Source: Pseudomonas putida
GTDB lineage: Bacteria; Pseudomonadota; Gammaproteobacteria; Pseudomonadales; Pseudomonadaceae
NCBI GenBank assembly: GCA_041879295.1
Contig: CP047152.1
Span: forward strand, 1,803,501-1,867,500
Reading direction: 5' to 3'
Length of the DNA stretch: 64,000 bases
This document shows, piece after piece, positions 56,601-63,747 of the stretch (within the stretch, counting starts at the first letter, position 1; each line of letters begins with the position of its first letter). Both the position numbers and the translations under genes were made by a program. The notes under the pieces are model-generated. The model did not search any database and was not told where the DNA came from. It worked only from the letters and a program-made list of their open reading frames with translations.

Positions 56601-59600
56601 GCGTCGAGGGCGAGCTGGGCGCGTCGATCAAGCAGGTCAAGGAGCAGTTGCGCGCCATCCCCAACAAAGGCCTGGGTTACGGTGTGCTGCGTTACCTTGG
56701 CAGTGACGAGCAGCGTCAGGCCCTGCAAGGCCTGGCAACACCACGTATCACCTTCAACTACCTGGGGCAGTTCGACGCCAGCTTCGATGGCGCCGGCGAT
56801 GCCTTGCTGCAACCTTCCCGGCTGGGCGTCGGCGCCGAACAGAGTGCTGACGCGCCGCTGGAAAACTGGCTCAGCCTCAATGGCCAGGTCTATGGCGGCG
56901 AGCTGCGCATGGGCTGGACGTTCAGCCTCGACCTGTTCGACGAACAGACCGTGCAACGCCTGGCGGACGATTACGGGCGCGAGCTGCGCAGCCTGGTCGA
57001 GCATTGCCTGCAGGCCAACGAGGCCGGTGAACAGGGCATGACACCTTCGGACTTCCCGCTGGCGGGCCTGAGCCAGGCGCAGCTCGATACGTTGCCGGTA
57101 CCGGCGGCGCAAGTCGAAGACATCTACGCGCTGTCGCCGATGCAGCAAGGCATGCTGTTCCACTCGCTGTACGAGCAAGGCAGCGGTGACTACATCAACC
57201 AGATGCGTGCCGATGTGCAGGGGCTGGATGCCGAACGCCTACGGGCCGCCTGGCAGGCAGTCTACGACCGCCACGAGGTACTGCGTGCCAGTGTGCTGTG
57301 GCAAGGCCAGCAGCAACCGTTGCAGGTGATCCACAAGCACCTGGCCGTGGCGCTGGTGTACCAGGACTGGCGCGAGCGACGGGAGCTGACTATCGCGCTC
57401 GACCAGCTGGCCAACGCCGAACGCCTGCGCGGGTTCGACCTGGGTAAAGCGCCGCTGCAACGCATCCAGGTCATCCGCATTGGCGACGATCACTACCACC
57501 TGATCGATACCAACCATCACATCCTCATGGACGGTTGGAGCTATTCGCAGCTGCTGGGGGAGGTACTCGAACAATACGGTGCCCAGGCCCGCGGCGAGCC
57601 TCGCCCAGCGGCGCCGGCAGGGCGCTACCGCGATTACATCGGCTGGTTGCAGCGCCAGGATGCGCAGGCCAGCGAGCAGTTCTGGAAAGCCCGCCTGGCG
57701 GACCTGGAACAGCCCACACTGCTCAGCCGCAGCCTGGCGACCGGCCAGCCATTGGCCGAAGCCGACGTGGCCGGGCAGGGGCAGGTTGTCTTGCTGCGTG
57801 ATCGCCAGCAAACCCGCCAGCTCAGCGATTTTGCCCGGCAGCACAAGGTCACCCTCAACACCTTGATGCAAGGGGCCTGGTTGTTGCTGTTGCAGCGTTA
57901 TACCGGGCAGGCGGCGGTCGCATTCGGTGTCACCGTAGCGGGCCGTCCTGCCGAGCTGCGCGGTGTCGAAGCGCACATCGGGCTGTTCATCAACACCTTG
58001 CCGGTGGTTGCCAGCCCGCGCCCGGAACAACCCGTGGTGCAATGGCTGCAAGCGTTGCAAAGCCTCAACCTGCAATTGCGTGAACACGAACACACGCCGT
58101 TGTTCGAGATCCAGCGCTGGGCCGGTCACGGCGGCGAGGGGCTGTTCGACAGCATCATGGTGTTCGAGAACTACCCAGTCTCGGAGATCCTCCAGCAAAC
58201 GGCACCCGAGGGACTGCGTTTCGATGCGGTGCACAACCATGAGCAGGCCAACTACCCATTGACCCTGGCGGTCAACCAGGGCGAGACGCTGTCGGTGACC
58301 TTCGGCTACGACCGTGGCTGCTTCGCTGCCGCACTGGTCGAGCAACTGGCTGGGCACCTGCGACAGTTGCTGGAGCAGATTGTCGAGGCCTCGGCGCACC
58401 AGGCGCTGGGCAGCCTGACGCTGCTCGATGCGCAACAGCAGCAGGCCACCTTCGCCCAGTGGAACCCGGCCCCCGCCGAGCACCCGGCCGACCAGGCCCT
58501 GCACAGCCGGATCGAGGCCCAGGTGCAGCGCACCCCCGATGCCATCGCCGTCACCTGCGAGGGCCAGGCCCTGAGCTATGCCCAGCTCAACCAGCGCGCC
58601 AACGCCCTGGCCCGGCGCCTGGTCGACGACGGGGTCGGGCCTGACGTGCTGGTCGGCCTGGCTGCCGAGCGCTCGCTGGACATGGTCGTTGGCATCTTCG
58701 CCATCCTCAAGGCCGGCGGTGCCTACGTGCCGCTGGACCCGGCCTACCCGGCCGACCGTTTGGCCTACATGATCGAAGACAGCGGTCTGCAGCGCGTGCT
58801 GGCCCAGCCCCAGGTGCTGGCCAGCCTGCCGGTGCCGGCAGGCGTGCGCGTGCTCAGCCTGGAAAGCAACGATGACTGCAGCCAGGCCGACCCGCTGGCC
58901 TGCTCACCGGTCACGGTCAGCCCGGACAACCTTGCCTACGTGATCTACACCTCCGGTTCCACCGGCAACCCCAAGGGCGTACTGCTGCCGCAGCGCAACG
59001 TGCTGCGCCTGTTCACGGCCACCGACGCCGACTTCCGCTTCGGCAGCGACGACGTGTGGAGCCTGTTCCACTCCTATGCCTTCGACTTCTCGGTGTGGGA
59101 AATCTTCGGCGCCCTGCTGTACGGCGGGCGCCTGGTGATCGTGCCGCAGCACACCAGCCGCTCGCCCGAGGCCTTCTACCAGTTGCTGGCCGATGAACAG
59201 GTCACGGTGCTGAACCAGACCCCGTCGGCGTTCAAGCAACTGATGGCGGTGGCCACCACGGCCGAGCCGCAGCGGCCGCTGGCACTGCGCAGCGTGGTGT
59301 TCGGGGGCGAAGCGCTGGACGTCAACAGCCTGGCACCGTGGTTCGAACGCTTCGGCGACCGCCAGCCGCAGCTGGTGAACATGTACGGCATCACCGAAAC
59401 CACCGTGCATGTCAGCTACCGGCCGCTGTCGCTGGCTGACCTGGGCAAGGCGGCCAGCAGCCCGATGGGCGTGCCGATCCCCGACCTGTCCTGGTATGTG
59501 CTCGACGGCGACCTGAACCCGGTAGCCAAAGGCTGCATCGGTGAGCTGTACGTGGGCCGCGCCGGCCTGGCACGCGGCTACCTCAAGCGCAGCGACCTGA

Positions 59601-60346
59601 GCGCCACGCGCTTCGTGCCGGACCCGTTCGGTGCCCCTGGCGGGCGCCTGTACCGCACCGGTGACCTGGCGCGCTACCACGCCGACGGGGTGATCGAATA
59701 CGCCGGGCGCATCGACCACCAGGTGAAGATCCGCGGCTTCCGCATCGAGCTGGGCGAGATCGAATCCCGTCTGCAGGCGCAGCCGCAGGTGCGCGAGGCC
59801 CTGGTGCTGGCCCAGGAAGGCGCGACCGGCCAGCAGCTGGTGGCCTACCTGATACCCGCTGCCGAGGTAGCGCTGGAGCAGCAGGCCGGGCTGCGCGCGC
59901 AGTTGCGCGAACAGCTGAAGGAGGCGCTGCCGGACTACATGGTCCCGGCGCACCTGTTGCTGCTCGACCGGTGGCCGCTGACAGCCAACGGCAAGCTCGA
60001 CCGCAAGGCCCTGCCCAAGGCCGATGCCAGCCTGTTGCAGCAAGGTTATCGCGCCCCGCGTAGCGAGCTTGAACAGCAGCTGGCAGCCATCTGGCAGGAC
60101 GTGCTCAAGCTTGAGCAAGTGGGCCTGGACGACCACTTCTTCGAACTGGGCGGCCACTCGCTGCTGGCCGTCAGCGTGGTTTCGCGGGTGCAACTGGAAC
60201 TCGGCCTGAGCCTGACCCCGCAACTGATTTTCCAGCACCCGACCCTGGCGAGCTTCGCCGAACAGCTGGCCCAGGCATCTGCGCCGGCGGACACACAAAC
60301 ACTCAGCAAGCTGTCGGCTCTGCTGGACGAAATGGAGGAGGTGTGA
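44654..60346 (+). CDS. Four-module pyoverdine side-chain NRPS (PvdI-like)
   Basis: 5230 residues, arranged C-A-T, C-A-T-E, C-A-T-E, C-A-T. Carrier serines: about 1053, 2114, 3637, 5169. Condensation HHxxxDG motifs at about 181, 1238, 2762 and 4288; the last two C domains start YPLAPMQQGMLFH / YALSPMQQGMLFH, as D-C-L types do. E domains carry HHLVVDG (about 2293), HHLLVDG (about 3815) and EGHGRE. Codes read by eye: A1 D-L-T-K-V-G-H-V (Asp), A2 D-G-E-G-S-G-G-V (Orn/Lys-type), A3 D-I-W-E-L-T-A-D (Dab), A4 D-F-W-N-V-G-M-V (Thr). Predicted product Asp, D-basic, D-Dab, Thr. No thioesterase, so the chain passes on. It corresponds to PvdI in position and length. Confidence 0.93.
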   Translation: MNVEKSLKLARRFIELPVEKRRLFLETLASEGIDFSQFPIPADVAVDDRHALSYAQQRMWFLWQLDPHGAAYNLPSAVVLKGALDTSAVQRAFEQVLQRHQALRTVFQTQGDEVVQVVQPAAIVIEEHDLRALAGGARDAAVAQAVRDEAGLPFDLQQGPLFRVRLLKLAAQEHVLLLTLHHIVADGWSMNVLIQEFVHGYDALVRGQVPVLPELPIQYSDYALWQRRWLEAGEQARQLAYWQAKLGDQHPVLQLPADYPRPLHASRQGQRLPIAVPQGLSERLVGLARQQGVTLFSVLLAGFKLLLQHYSGLQDIRVGVPVANRNRQEVEGLIGVFVNTQVLRTELDPQMSVAQLLADIRETTRAAQSHQDLPFERLVEGLQVERSLSHTPLFQVLHNHQANVADIGALRSESGLELHVLERHERSVQFELTLDTVERDGQVQAAFTYARELFAPATIERMASHWLNLLQAMAADPLAAIGDLPLLGAGERQRLLQASQPAASEFAVDNILALFAAQVAQQPQAPALVFGDRQLSYAELDADANRLAHQLIEWGVGPEVLVGIAVERSVEMIVGLLAILKAGGAYVPFDPEYPQERLAYMLDDSGVQLLLTQQALLPRLPQDTQVRYLVLDQAAEELARFSTTAPPAQLNADNLAYVIYTSGSTGRSKGVTISHGALANYVQAALQRLALGRVASMAVVSTLAADLGHTTLFGALCSGSCLHVIALDISLDAERFAAYMHAHAVDVLKIVPSHLQALLDGPHPARALPQRALVLGGEACPAGLMAQLAQLAPHCTLFNHYGPTETTVGALADAVEAPPATGRAPLGRPLANMQAYVLDASLQPLSTGCQGELYLAGAGVARGYHRRAAMTAERFVPNPFGAAGTRVYRTGDLARQLANGQVDYLGRVDHQVKIRGYRIELGEITDTLKRQPGVHDAVAVIRGSGSAARIVAYVVPDSQSDAPQVLAEVQAALARQLPDYMLPSRFMALPGMPLTLNGKLDLRALPVPDEGPAQAYRAPQTTLQQQLALIWQDVLNVAQVGLDDNFFALGGHSLLATQIIARVRRILGRDVPLRSLFESNSLQGFAEQVMGAGAQHVEPIAAVPRDQPLVASHAQQRQWLFWQMQPHSTAYHTPMVVRLRGELDRAALTQAFAILCERHEAFRTTFVERDGVLLQRIQPAGELPLAWDRLPATAELAHIQAQVLAETQRLFDLGTGPLWRAKVLQLGEQDQFLVVTLHHIISDGGSMSVMVREFVALYQALHRGEAPALAKLPIQYADYAAWHKNWLDQGELQRQLDYWRGQLGSEQPILELPIDHPRSALKDHRLGRVAFALDSELAQRLRQLAREHELTLFQLFLGAFALLLQRYCEQPDVRIGIPVSNRSRQELENVLGFFVNTLVMRVEVDPAMSGAALLSQVKATALAGQAHQDLPFDRLVEALNPQRSLDRNPLFQVMYNHLSIAGQQVGSTSLAGLHAEEMTLQGGTAQFDLTLETLETDAAINVSFLYAAELFEAATLQRMAEHWCNLLRGLAADPGQAVGELPLLAPQEQAALLQGWQQAGLAVAPAAVHQLIAEQARRQPQAVALLVGDQQLSYGQLEARANQLAHRLRALGVGPDVLVGIALERSLDMVVGLLGILKAGGAFLPLDPQYPAERLAYMMQDSGIDLLLSHSRVLPGLDVQAGIRTLLLDQLVEQPGAEQAPTVALSPQNLAYVIYTSGSTGQPKGVAVAHGPLAMHCLATGQWYEMTPADRELHFLSFAFDGAHERWLTSLVMGGSLLLRDDELWSPERTYEEIRRHGVTMAGFPPAYLQQLAEHAAHAGNPPPVRLYSFGGDAMPRATYERVQQSLQPQVMINGYGPTETVVTPMVWRTRAGDHCDSAYAPIGQPVGERSACVLDAALGLLPAGVAGQLYLGGAGLARGYLGRPGLTAERFVPDPFGTEGARLYRTGDQVCLRADGQFDYLGRIDNQVKIRGFRVELGEIEACLLACAEVREAVVVAVDGPSGKQLAAYLVLADSIAAHGPAEQREQLKAALRQSLPDYMLPTHWLVLEQLPLLPNGKLDRKALPAPDFSALQQAYVAPRNALEQRLAALWQRVLKLPQVGVSDNFFELGGDSIISIQLVSRARQDGLLFSARDLFEHQTVAALASVAQVGACEVQADQGPLSGEQVLLPVHQLFFAQAIPARHHWNQSILLEPRQPLNAADLDQALQALVEHHDALRLSFAPADDGWKARYRSPAQCAQAALLWQAAVADEGALQTLVEQAQRSLDLENGPLLRALLATLADGSQRLLLVVHHLVVDGVSWRILLEDLQQAYAAVLAGNQPNLPAKSHSMQAWAKRLQGHAAYMQGQLGYWCEQLQGRAALPRRQVSDLAAANQQCHAHTVYSRLDRAWTERLLREAPAAYRTRVNDLLLAALVRVIAGWTGRDEVSVLLEGHGREALFDDLDLSRTLGWFTTVFPLKLAVPSERSHTLKQVKQHLHSIPDNGIGFGVLGQWGSAEARQQLGHAPLPEITFNYLGQFDGSFDQAEALFVPAREDKGADHDAQAPLGNLLSLNGQVYGGELSLGWTFSRELFDSATLERLAADYTRELQALIEHCCTPGVCGVTPSDFPLARLSQTQLDQLPVPAAEIADLYPLAPMQQGMLFHALYEQQAGDYVNQMRVDVDGLDVERFRRAWEAVLQRHDILRTQFHWEHEQALQVVRKHVDLPFVVHDWQGREGLEAALEQLAVDQRQQGFDLSQAPLLRLALVRTGPARQHLLYTSHHILMDGWSNSQLLGEVLHQYALLGDGQLSALPPVTSRYSDYIGWLGRQDAAAGEAFWKDCLRDLQGPTRLAQAIAYEAQAEAGQGYAEHVQVIDAATTGQLVALARQHKVTLNTLLQGAWLLLLQRYTGQDSVTFGATVAGRPAALKGIEQQVGLFINTLPVTASPAPQLPFAQFLQQLQAQNVAMREFEHTPLFDIQRWSGQGGEALFDNILVFENYPVSEALQQGAPAGLSFGEVYSREQTHYPLTLSISQGQTLQLHYSHALEHLQRPALAALADNFQHVLQQCLSLPLDSCLGAFCLVAPATREGLLQHVNQTAADYPLQHSYAELFEAQVARTPQAVVARCGDRHYSYSELNRLANRVAHGLIALGVGPDQPVALLAQRSLELLGMMVGTFKAAAGYLPLDPGLPQQRLSHIVALSRTPVLLCTEACRAQAEALLHAVDEARRPQLLVLETLDRPDSAEHDPQRYSGPQHLAYVIYTSGSTGQPKGVMVEQAGMLNNQLSKVPYLGLGPDDVIAQTASQSFDISVWQFLAAPLFGGCVQIMPNELAHDPEALLQQVREQRISVLESVPSLIQGMFQAPAVTLPSLRWMLPTGEALAPETARQWLQRYPDVGLVNAYGPAECSDDVAFFRVDLASTQGVYLPIGSPTDNNRLYVLDAALELAPLGVTGELCVAGTGVGRGYVGDPLRTAQAFIPHPCGAPGERLYRTGDLARRRADGVLEYVGRVDHQVKIRGFRIELGEIEAALLDSDQVREAVVMAQPGANGPQLVAYCVAEDAVAADALKQQLKASLKARLPDYMVPVHWVLMARLPLTPNGKVDRKALPLPDMSQARQAYVAPRSELEQQLAAIWQDVLKLEQVGLDDNFFELGGDSIVSIQVVGRARQAGIAFSPKDVFEQQTVQGLARVARRGAAQQQIDQGPVSGELHLLPAQAEFFALAIPERHHWNQSVLLDALQPLDADRLEHALHQLVVHHDGLRLKFDESEQGWRASFGEAHVRHALLWQRDCADAQALEALCDQAQASLCLGNGDLVRAVLVTQPGECQRLLLVIHHLLVDGVSWRILLEDLQRAYRQCVAGQTVVLPAKTSSLRDWAGQLQAYAGSEGLGSELAYWQAQLQHDHAELPCDHPGAGQQRRRARTVSTQLDREVTRQLLQEAPATYRTQVNDLLLTALARVVGRWSGQAATLIQLEGHGREELSADLDLSRTVGWFTSLYPVCLRVEGELGASIKQVKEQLRAIPNKGLGYGVLRYLGSDEQRQALQGLATPRITFNYLGQFDASFDGAGDALLQPSRLGVGAEQSADAPLENWLSLNGQVYGGELRMGWTFSLDLFDEQTVQRLADDYGRELRSLVEHCLQANEAGEQGMTPSDFPLAGLSQAQLDTLPVPAAQVEDIYALSPMQQGMLFHSLYEQGSGDYINQMRADVQGLDAERLRAAWQAVYDRHEVLRASVLWQGQQQPLQVIHKHLAVALVYQDWRERRELTIALDQLANAERLRGFDLGKAPLQRIQVIRIGDDHYHLIDTNHHILMDGWSYSQLLGEVLEQYGAQARGEPRPAAPAGRYRDYIGWLQRQDAQASEQFWKARLADLEQPTLLSRSLATGQPLAEADVAGQGQVVLLRDRQQTRQLSDFARQHKVTLNTLMQGAWLLLLQRYTGQAAVAFGVTVAGRPAELRGVEAHIGLFINTLPVVASPRPEQPVVQWLQALQSLNLQLREHEHTPLFEIQRWAGHGGEGLFDSIMVFENYPVSEILQQTAPEGLRFDAVHNHEQANYPLTLAVNQGETLSVTFGYDRGCFAAALVEQLAGHLRQLLEQIVEASAHQALGSLTLLDAQQQQATFAQWNPAPAEHPADQALHSRIEAQVQRTPDAIAVTCEGQALSYAQLNQRANALARRLVDDGVGPDVLVGLAAERSLDMVVGIFAILKAGGAYVPLDPAYPADRLAYMIEDSGLQRVLAQPQVLASLPVPAGVRVLSLESNDDCSQADPLACSPVTVSPDNLAYVIYTSGSTGNPKGVLLPQRNVLRLFTATDADFRFGSDDVWSLFHSYAFDFSVWEIFGALLYGGRLVIVPQHTSRSPEAFYQLLADEQVTVLNQTPSAFKQLMAVATTAEPQRPLALRSVVFGGEALDVNSLAPWFERFGDRQPQLVNMYGITETTVHVSYRPLSLADLGKAASSPMGVPIPDLSWYVLDGDLNPVAKGCIGELYVGRAGLARGYLKRSDLSATRFVPDPFGAPGGRLYRTGDLARYHADGVIEYAGRIDHQVKIRGFRIELGEIESRLQAQPQVREALVLAQEGATGQQLVAYLIPAAEVALEQQAGLRAQLREQLKEALPDYMVPAHLLLLDRWPLTANGKLDRKALPKADASLLQQGYRAPRSELEQQLAAIWQDVLKLEQVGLDDHFFELGGHSLLAVSVVSRVQLELGLSLTPQLIFQHPTLASFAEQLAQASAPADTQTLSKLSALLDEMEEV

Positions 60347-63300
60347 TGGACACCGCAGTCGCCACGAAAATTGCCCAGCGCTTCATCAATCTGCCGCTGG
60401 AAAAGCGTCGCCAATACCTGCAGAAAATGCTTGAAGAAGGCGTGTCCCCGGCCAACCTGCCCATTCCGCTGGTGCGCGACGACACCACCGTGGTGCCGTT
60501 GTCGTTTGCCCAGGAGCGCCAATGGTTCCTGTGGCAGATGGAGCCCCAGGGCACTGCCTACAACATCGGGGTCAGCCTGCGCCTGCATGGCCCGCTGAAC
60601 CTGCAGGCCTTGCAAGGCAGTTTCGATACGCTGCTGGCGCGGCACGAGAGCTTGCGCACCACGTTCACCCATGACAGCCGCGACGGTGGCCCGCGCCAGC
60701 AAATCGCCCCACAGCTGACGGTAGCGATCGAATGCCGTGAGCGCGGCGTGGGCGATGAGCAGGCGCAGATTCAGGCCTTCGTCGAAGCCCACCGTGAGCA
60801 GCCGTTCGACCTGCAACACGGCCCCGTGTTGCGCGTGGCGTTGCTGCGCCTGGCGGCCGAGGACCATGTGCTCAGCCTGGTGGTGCACCACATCGCCGCT
60901 GACGGCTGGTCGCTGAAGGTCATGGTCGACGAACTGCTGCAGGGTTACAGCGCCTGTTGCCGAGGGCATGCCGTGGCTGTTCGGCCGCTGCCCATCCAGT
61001 ACGCCGACTATGCCATCTGGCAACGGCGCTGGATGGAGGCCGGTGAACGCGAGCGGCAGCTGGCCTATTGGCAAGCGCAACTGGGTGGCCAGCAGCCGGT
61101 GCTGGAACTGCCGACCGATCGGCCCCGCCCGGGGCTGATGAGCTACCGCGGCGCACGACACGACTTCAGCTTGCCGGCCGAACTGTGCCAACGCCTGCAA
61201 GACCTGGCCCGCCACGAAGGGGTGACCTTGTTCGTGCTGTTGCTGGCCGCGTTCCAGGCCTTGCTGCAGCGCTACAGCGGGCAGCAGGACATTCGCGTCG
61301 GTGTGCCTATCGCCAACCGCAACCGGGTAGAAACCGAAGGGTTGATCGGGTTTTTCGTCAACACCCAGGTACTGCGCGCGCAAATCGAGCCGCAGCAGAC
61401 CTTCCGCGCGCTGTTGCAGCAAGCCCGCCAGGCCGCCAGCGACGCCCAGGCCCATCAAGAGCTGCCGTTCGAACAACTGGTCGAAGCCTTGCAGCCGGGG
61501 CGCAGCCTGAGCCACAGCCCGTTGTTCCAGGTCATGTTCAACCACCAGCGCCAGGGCAATGGCCAGCAGGCCGCCAGCGACACAGCGCTGCGTATCGAGG
61601 CTTTGCCTGGTGAAACGCGCACCGCGCCGTTTGACCTCACCCTGGAAACCTTCGAAGCGCCAGGGCAGATCGGCGCTTCTTTGAACTACGCCACCGATCT
61701 GTTCGATGCCACGACCGTGGCGCGCATGGCCGGGCACTGGGTGCAATTGCTGGACGGCATCGTGGCCGACGCGGGCCAGCGAATCGCCGCGTTGCCATTG
61801 CTCAGCGACAGCGAGCTGGACGTGATCGGGCAAGCCTGGAATGACACGGCGGTGCTGGTTGCCGACGCCTGCATTCAGCACTTGATCGAGCAGCGTGCCG
61901 ATGCCACGCCGCATGCACCGGCGGTGCAGTTCGAAGACCAGACACTGAGCTACCAGCAGCTCAACGAACACGCCAACCGCCTGGCCTGGCGCCTGATCGA
62001 AGGCGGCGTAGGGCCGGACGTCAAGGTCGGGGTGGCCCTCGAACGCTCGCCACAGATGCTCGTCGCGTTGTTGGCCGTGCTCAAGGCCGGGGGTGCCTAT
62101 GTACCGCTGGACCCTCATTACCCGGACGAGCGGCTGGCCTACATGATGGAGGACAGCGGCATCAGGCTGCTGCTGACCCAACCTTCGCTACAGGCACGCC
62201 TGCCGATACCGGTCACGGTTCAGTGCCTGTTGCTGGCGCCCGAGCACCTGCTGGGCAGTGGCTGCAACGCGGCAGCCTACGGTGTGCACAACCCGCAGCT
62301 GCAACTGTCGGCCGAGCACCTTGCCTACATGATCTACACCTCGGGCTCCACCGGCAGGCCAAAAGGGGTGATGGTGCCCCACGGCGCCCTGGTCAACTTC
62401 ATCGCCAGCATGGCCAAGGCGCCGGGGCTGGCTACCGGCGATCGCCTGTTGTCGTTGACCACGTTCTCGTTCGATATCTTCGGGCTGGAGGTGTACCTGC
62501 CTCTGGTGCAGGGTGCCTGCGTGGTCCTGGCCGGTCCGGATACCGCACAGGACCCGCAGCGGGTACTGGAGCTGGTCGCGCGGCAGGCGGTGACCGTGTT
62601 GCAGGCCACCCCTTCGACCTGGCGCATGCTGCTAGACAGCGGCCGCGGTGAGGTGCTGGCGGGCTGCACGAAGTTATGTGGCGGTGAAGCGCTGAGCGAT
62701 GACCTGGCGCAGCGGCTGCTGGCCCTGGGCGGGCCGTTGTGGAACCTGTACGGGCCGACCGAAACCACCATCTGGTCAGCGCTGCACCGCTTGCAGCCCG
62801 CCAGGCCGCAGGCGTTGCTCGGCAGGCCGTTGGACAATACCCGGCTCTACCTGCTGGGTGAGGACCTGGCGCCGGTACCCGTTGGCGTTGCCGGCGAGCT
62901 GCTGATTGGCGGGGCGGGGCTGGCGCGCGGGTATTACCAGCGGCCTGGGCTGACCGCCGAGCGTTTCGTCCCCGACCCGTTCGCCGAGAACGGTGAGCGG
63001 CTGTACCGTACCGGCGACCTGGCACGCTATCGGGCCGATGGTGTGGTGGAGTACCTCGGACGAATCGACCAGCAGGTGAAGATTCGTGGCTATCGTATTG
63101 AACTCGGTGAAATCGAGGCACAACTGGCGCGTCATCCCGCCATTCGCGAAGCGGCGGTGGTCGCCCGGCCGGGGCCTGGAGGCCAGCAACTGGTGGCTTA
63201 CCTGGTGCCGCAGGACGTGGCCGTGGTCGACGATGGGCAAACGCGCGAGGCACTGGGCGAGGCGTTGAAGCGGCAACTGCGCAGCGCGTTGCCGGAGTAC

Positions 63301-63735
63301 ATGGTGCCGACCTGGACGACGTTCGTCGCGACCTTCCCCCATACCCCCAATGGCAAGCTTGACCGCAACCGGCTGCCTGCCCCCGACCTGAGTGTCGCCC
63401 GGGTGGCCTACCTGGCACCGCAGAGCGAGCTGCAGCAGCAAGTGGCGCAGATCTGGCAGGAGGTACTGCACGTCGATCAGGTCGGCCTTGCCGACAACTT
63501 CTTCGACCTCGGCGGGCATTCGCTGCTGGCCACCCAGGTCACCGTGCGCCTGCGTGAGCAGTTGAAGCTGGAAACAGCAGTCAAGGCGCTGTTCACCACC
63601 CACGACCTGCAAGCCTACTGCGCCGAGATCGCAGTCGCCCCGCCGCAAACCCAGGCGGTCAACGATGCCTTGGCTAAATCCTTGGAGGCCCTCAAACGTC
63701 TATCAGCCGAAGATCTGGAAAATCTGATCTCTTGA
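60346..63735 (+). CDS. Single-module pyoverdine NRPS, Gly-specific
   Basis: 1129 residues from the ATG overlapping the previous stop (TGATG), with AGGAGG 4 nt upstream. Domains C-A-T: condensation HHIAADG near residue 181 (L-C-L type, fitting an upstream L-Thr), adenylation YTSGSTGRPKG near 664, carrier Ser1059 in LGGHS. Code read by eye D-I-L-Q-L-G-L-I, the Gly code. The C-terminal tail (about 1100-1129, DALAKSLEALKRLSAEDLENLIS) is helical and could dock to the next synthetase. No E or TE domain. One-module NRPS genes are uncommon inside pyoverdine clusters. Confidence 0.92.
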   Translation: MDTAVATKIAQRFINLPLEKRRQYLQKMLEEGVSPANLPIPLVRDDTTVVPLSFAQERQWFLWQMEPQGTAYNIGVSLRLHGPLNLQALQGSFDTLLARHESLRTTFTHDSRDGGPRQQIAPQLTVAIECRERGVGDEQAQIQAFVEAHREQPFDLQHGPVLRVALLRLAAEDHVLSLVVHHIAADGWSLKVMVDELLQGYSACCRGHAVAVRPLPIQYADYAIWQRRWMEAGERERQLAYWQAQLGGQQPVLELPTDRPRPGLMSYRGARHDFSLPAELCQRLQDLARHEGVTLFVLLLAAFQALLQRYSGQQDIRVGVPIANRNRVETEGLIGFFVNTQVLRAQIEPQQTFRALLQQARQAASDAQAHQELPFEQLVEALQPGRSLSHSPLFQVMFNHQRQGNGQQAASDTALRIEALPGETRTAPFDLTLETFEAPGQIGASLNYATDLFDATTVARMAGHWVQLLDGIVADAGQRIAALPLLSDSELDVIGQAWNDTAVLVADACIQHLIEQRADATPHAPAVQFEDQTLSYQQLNEHANRLAWRLIEGGVGPDVKVGVALERSPQMLVALLAVLKAGGAYVPLDPHYPDERLAYMMEDSGIRLLLTQPSLQARLPIPVTVQCLLLAPEHLLGSGCNAAAYGVHNPQLQLSAEHLAYMIYTSGSTGRPKGVMVPHGALVNFIASMAKAPGLATGDRLLSLTTFSFDIFGLEVYLPLVQGACVVLAGPDTAQDPQRVLELVARQAVTVLQATPSTWRMLLDSGRGEVLAGCTKLCGGEALSDDLAQRLLALGGPLWNLYGPTETTIWSALHRLQPARPQALLGRPLDNTRLYLLGEDLAPVPVGVAGELLIGGAGLARGYYQRPGLTAERFVPDPFAENGERLYRTGDLARYRADGVVEYLGRIDQQVKIRGYRIELGEIEAQLARHPAIREAAVVARPGPGGQQLVAYLVPQDVAVVDDGQTREALGEALKRQLRSALPEYMVPTWTTFVATFPHTPNGKLDRNRLPAPDLSVARVAYLAPQSELQQQVAQIWQEVLHVDQVGLADNFFDLGGHSLLATQVTVRLREQLKLETAVKALFTTHDLQAYCAEIAVAPPQTQAVNDALAKSLEALKRLSAEDLENLIS

Positions 63736-63747
63736 CAGGGGAAGGGC

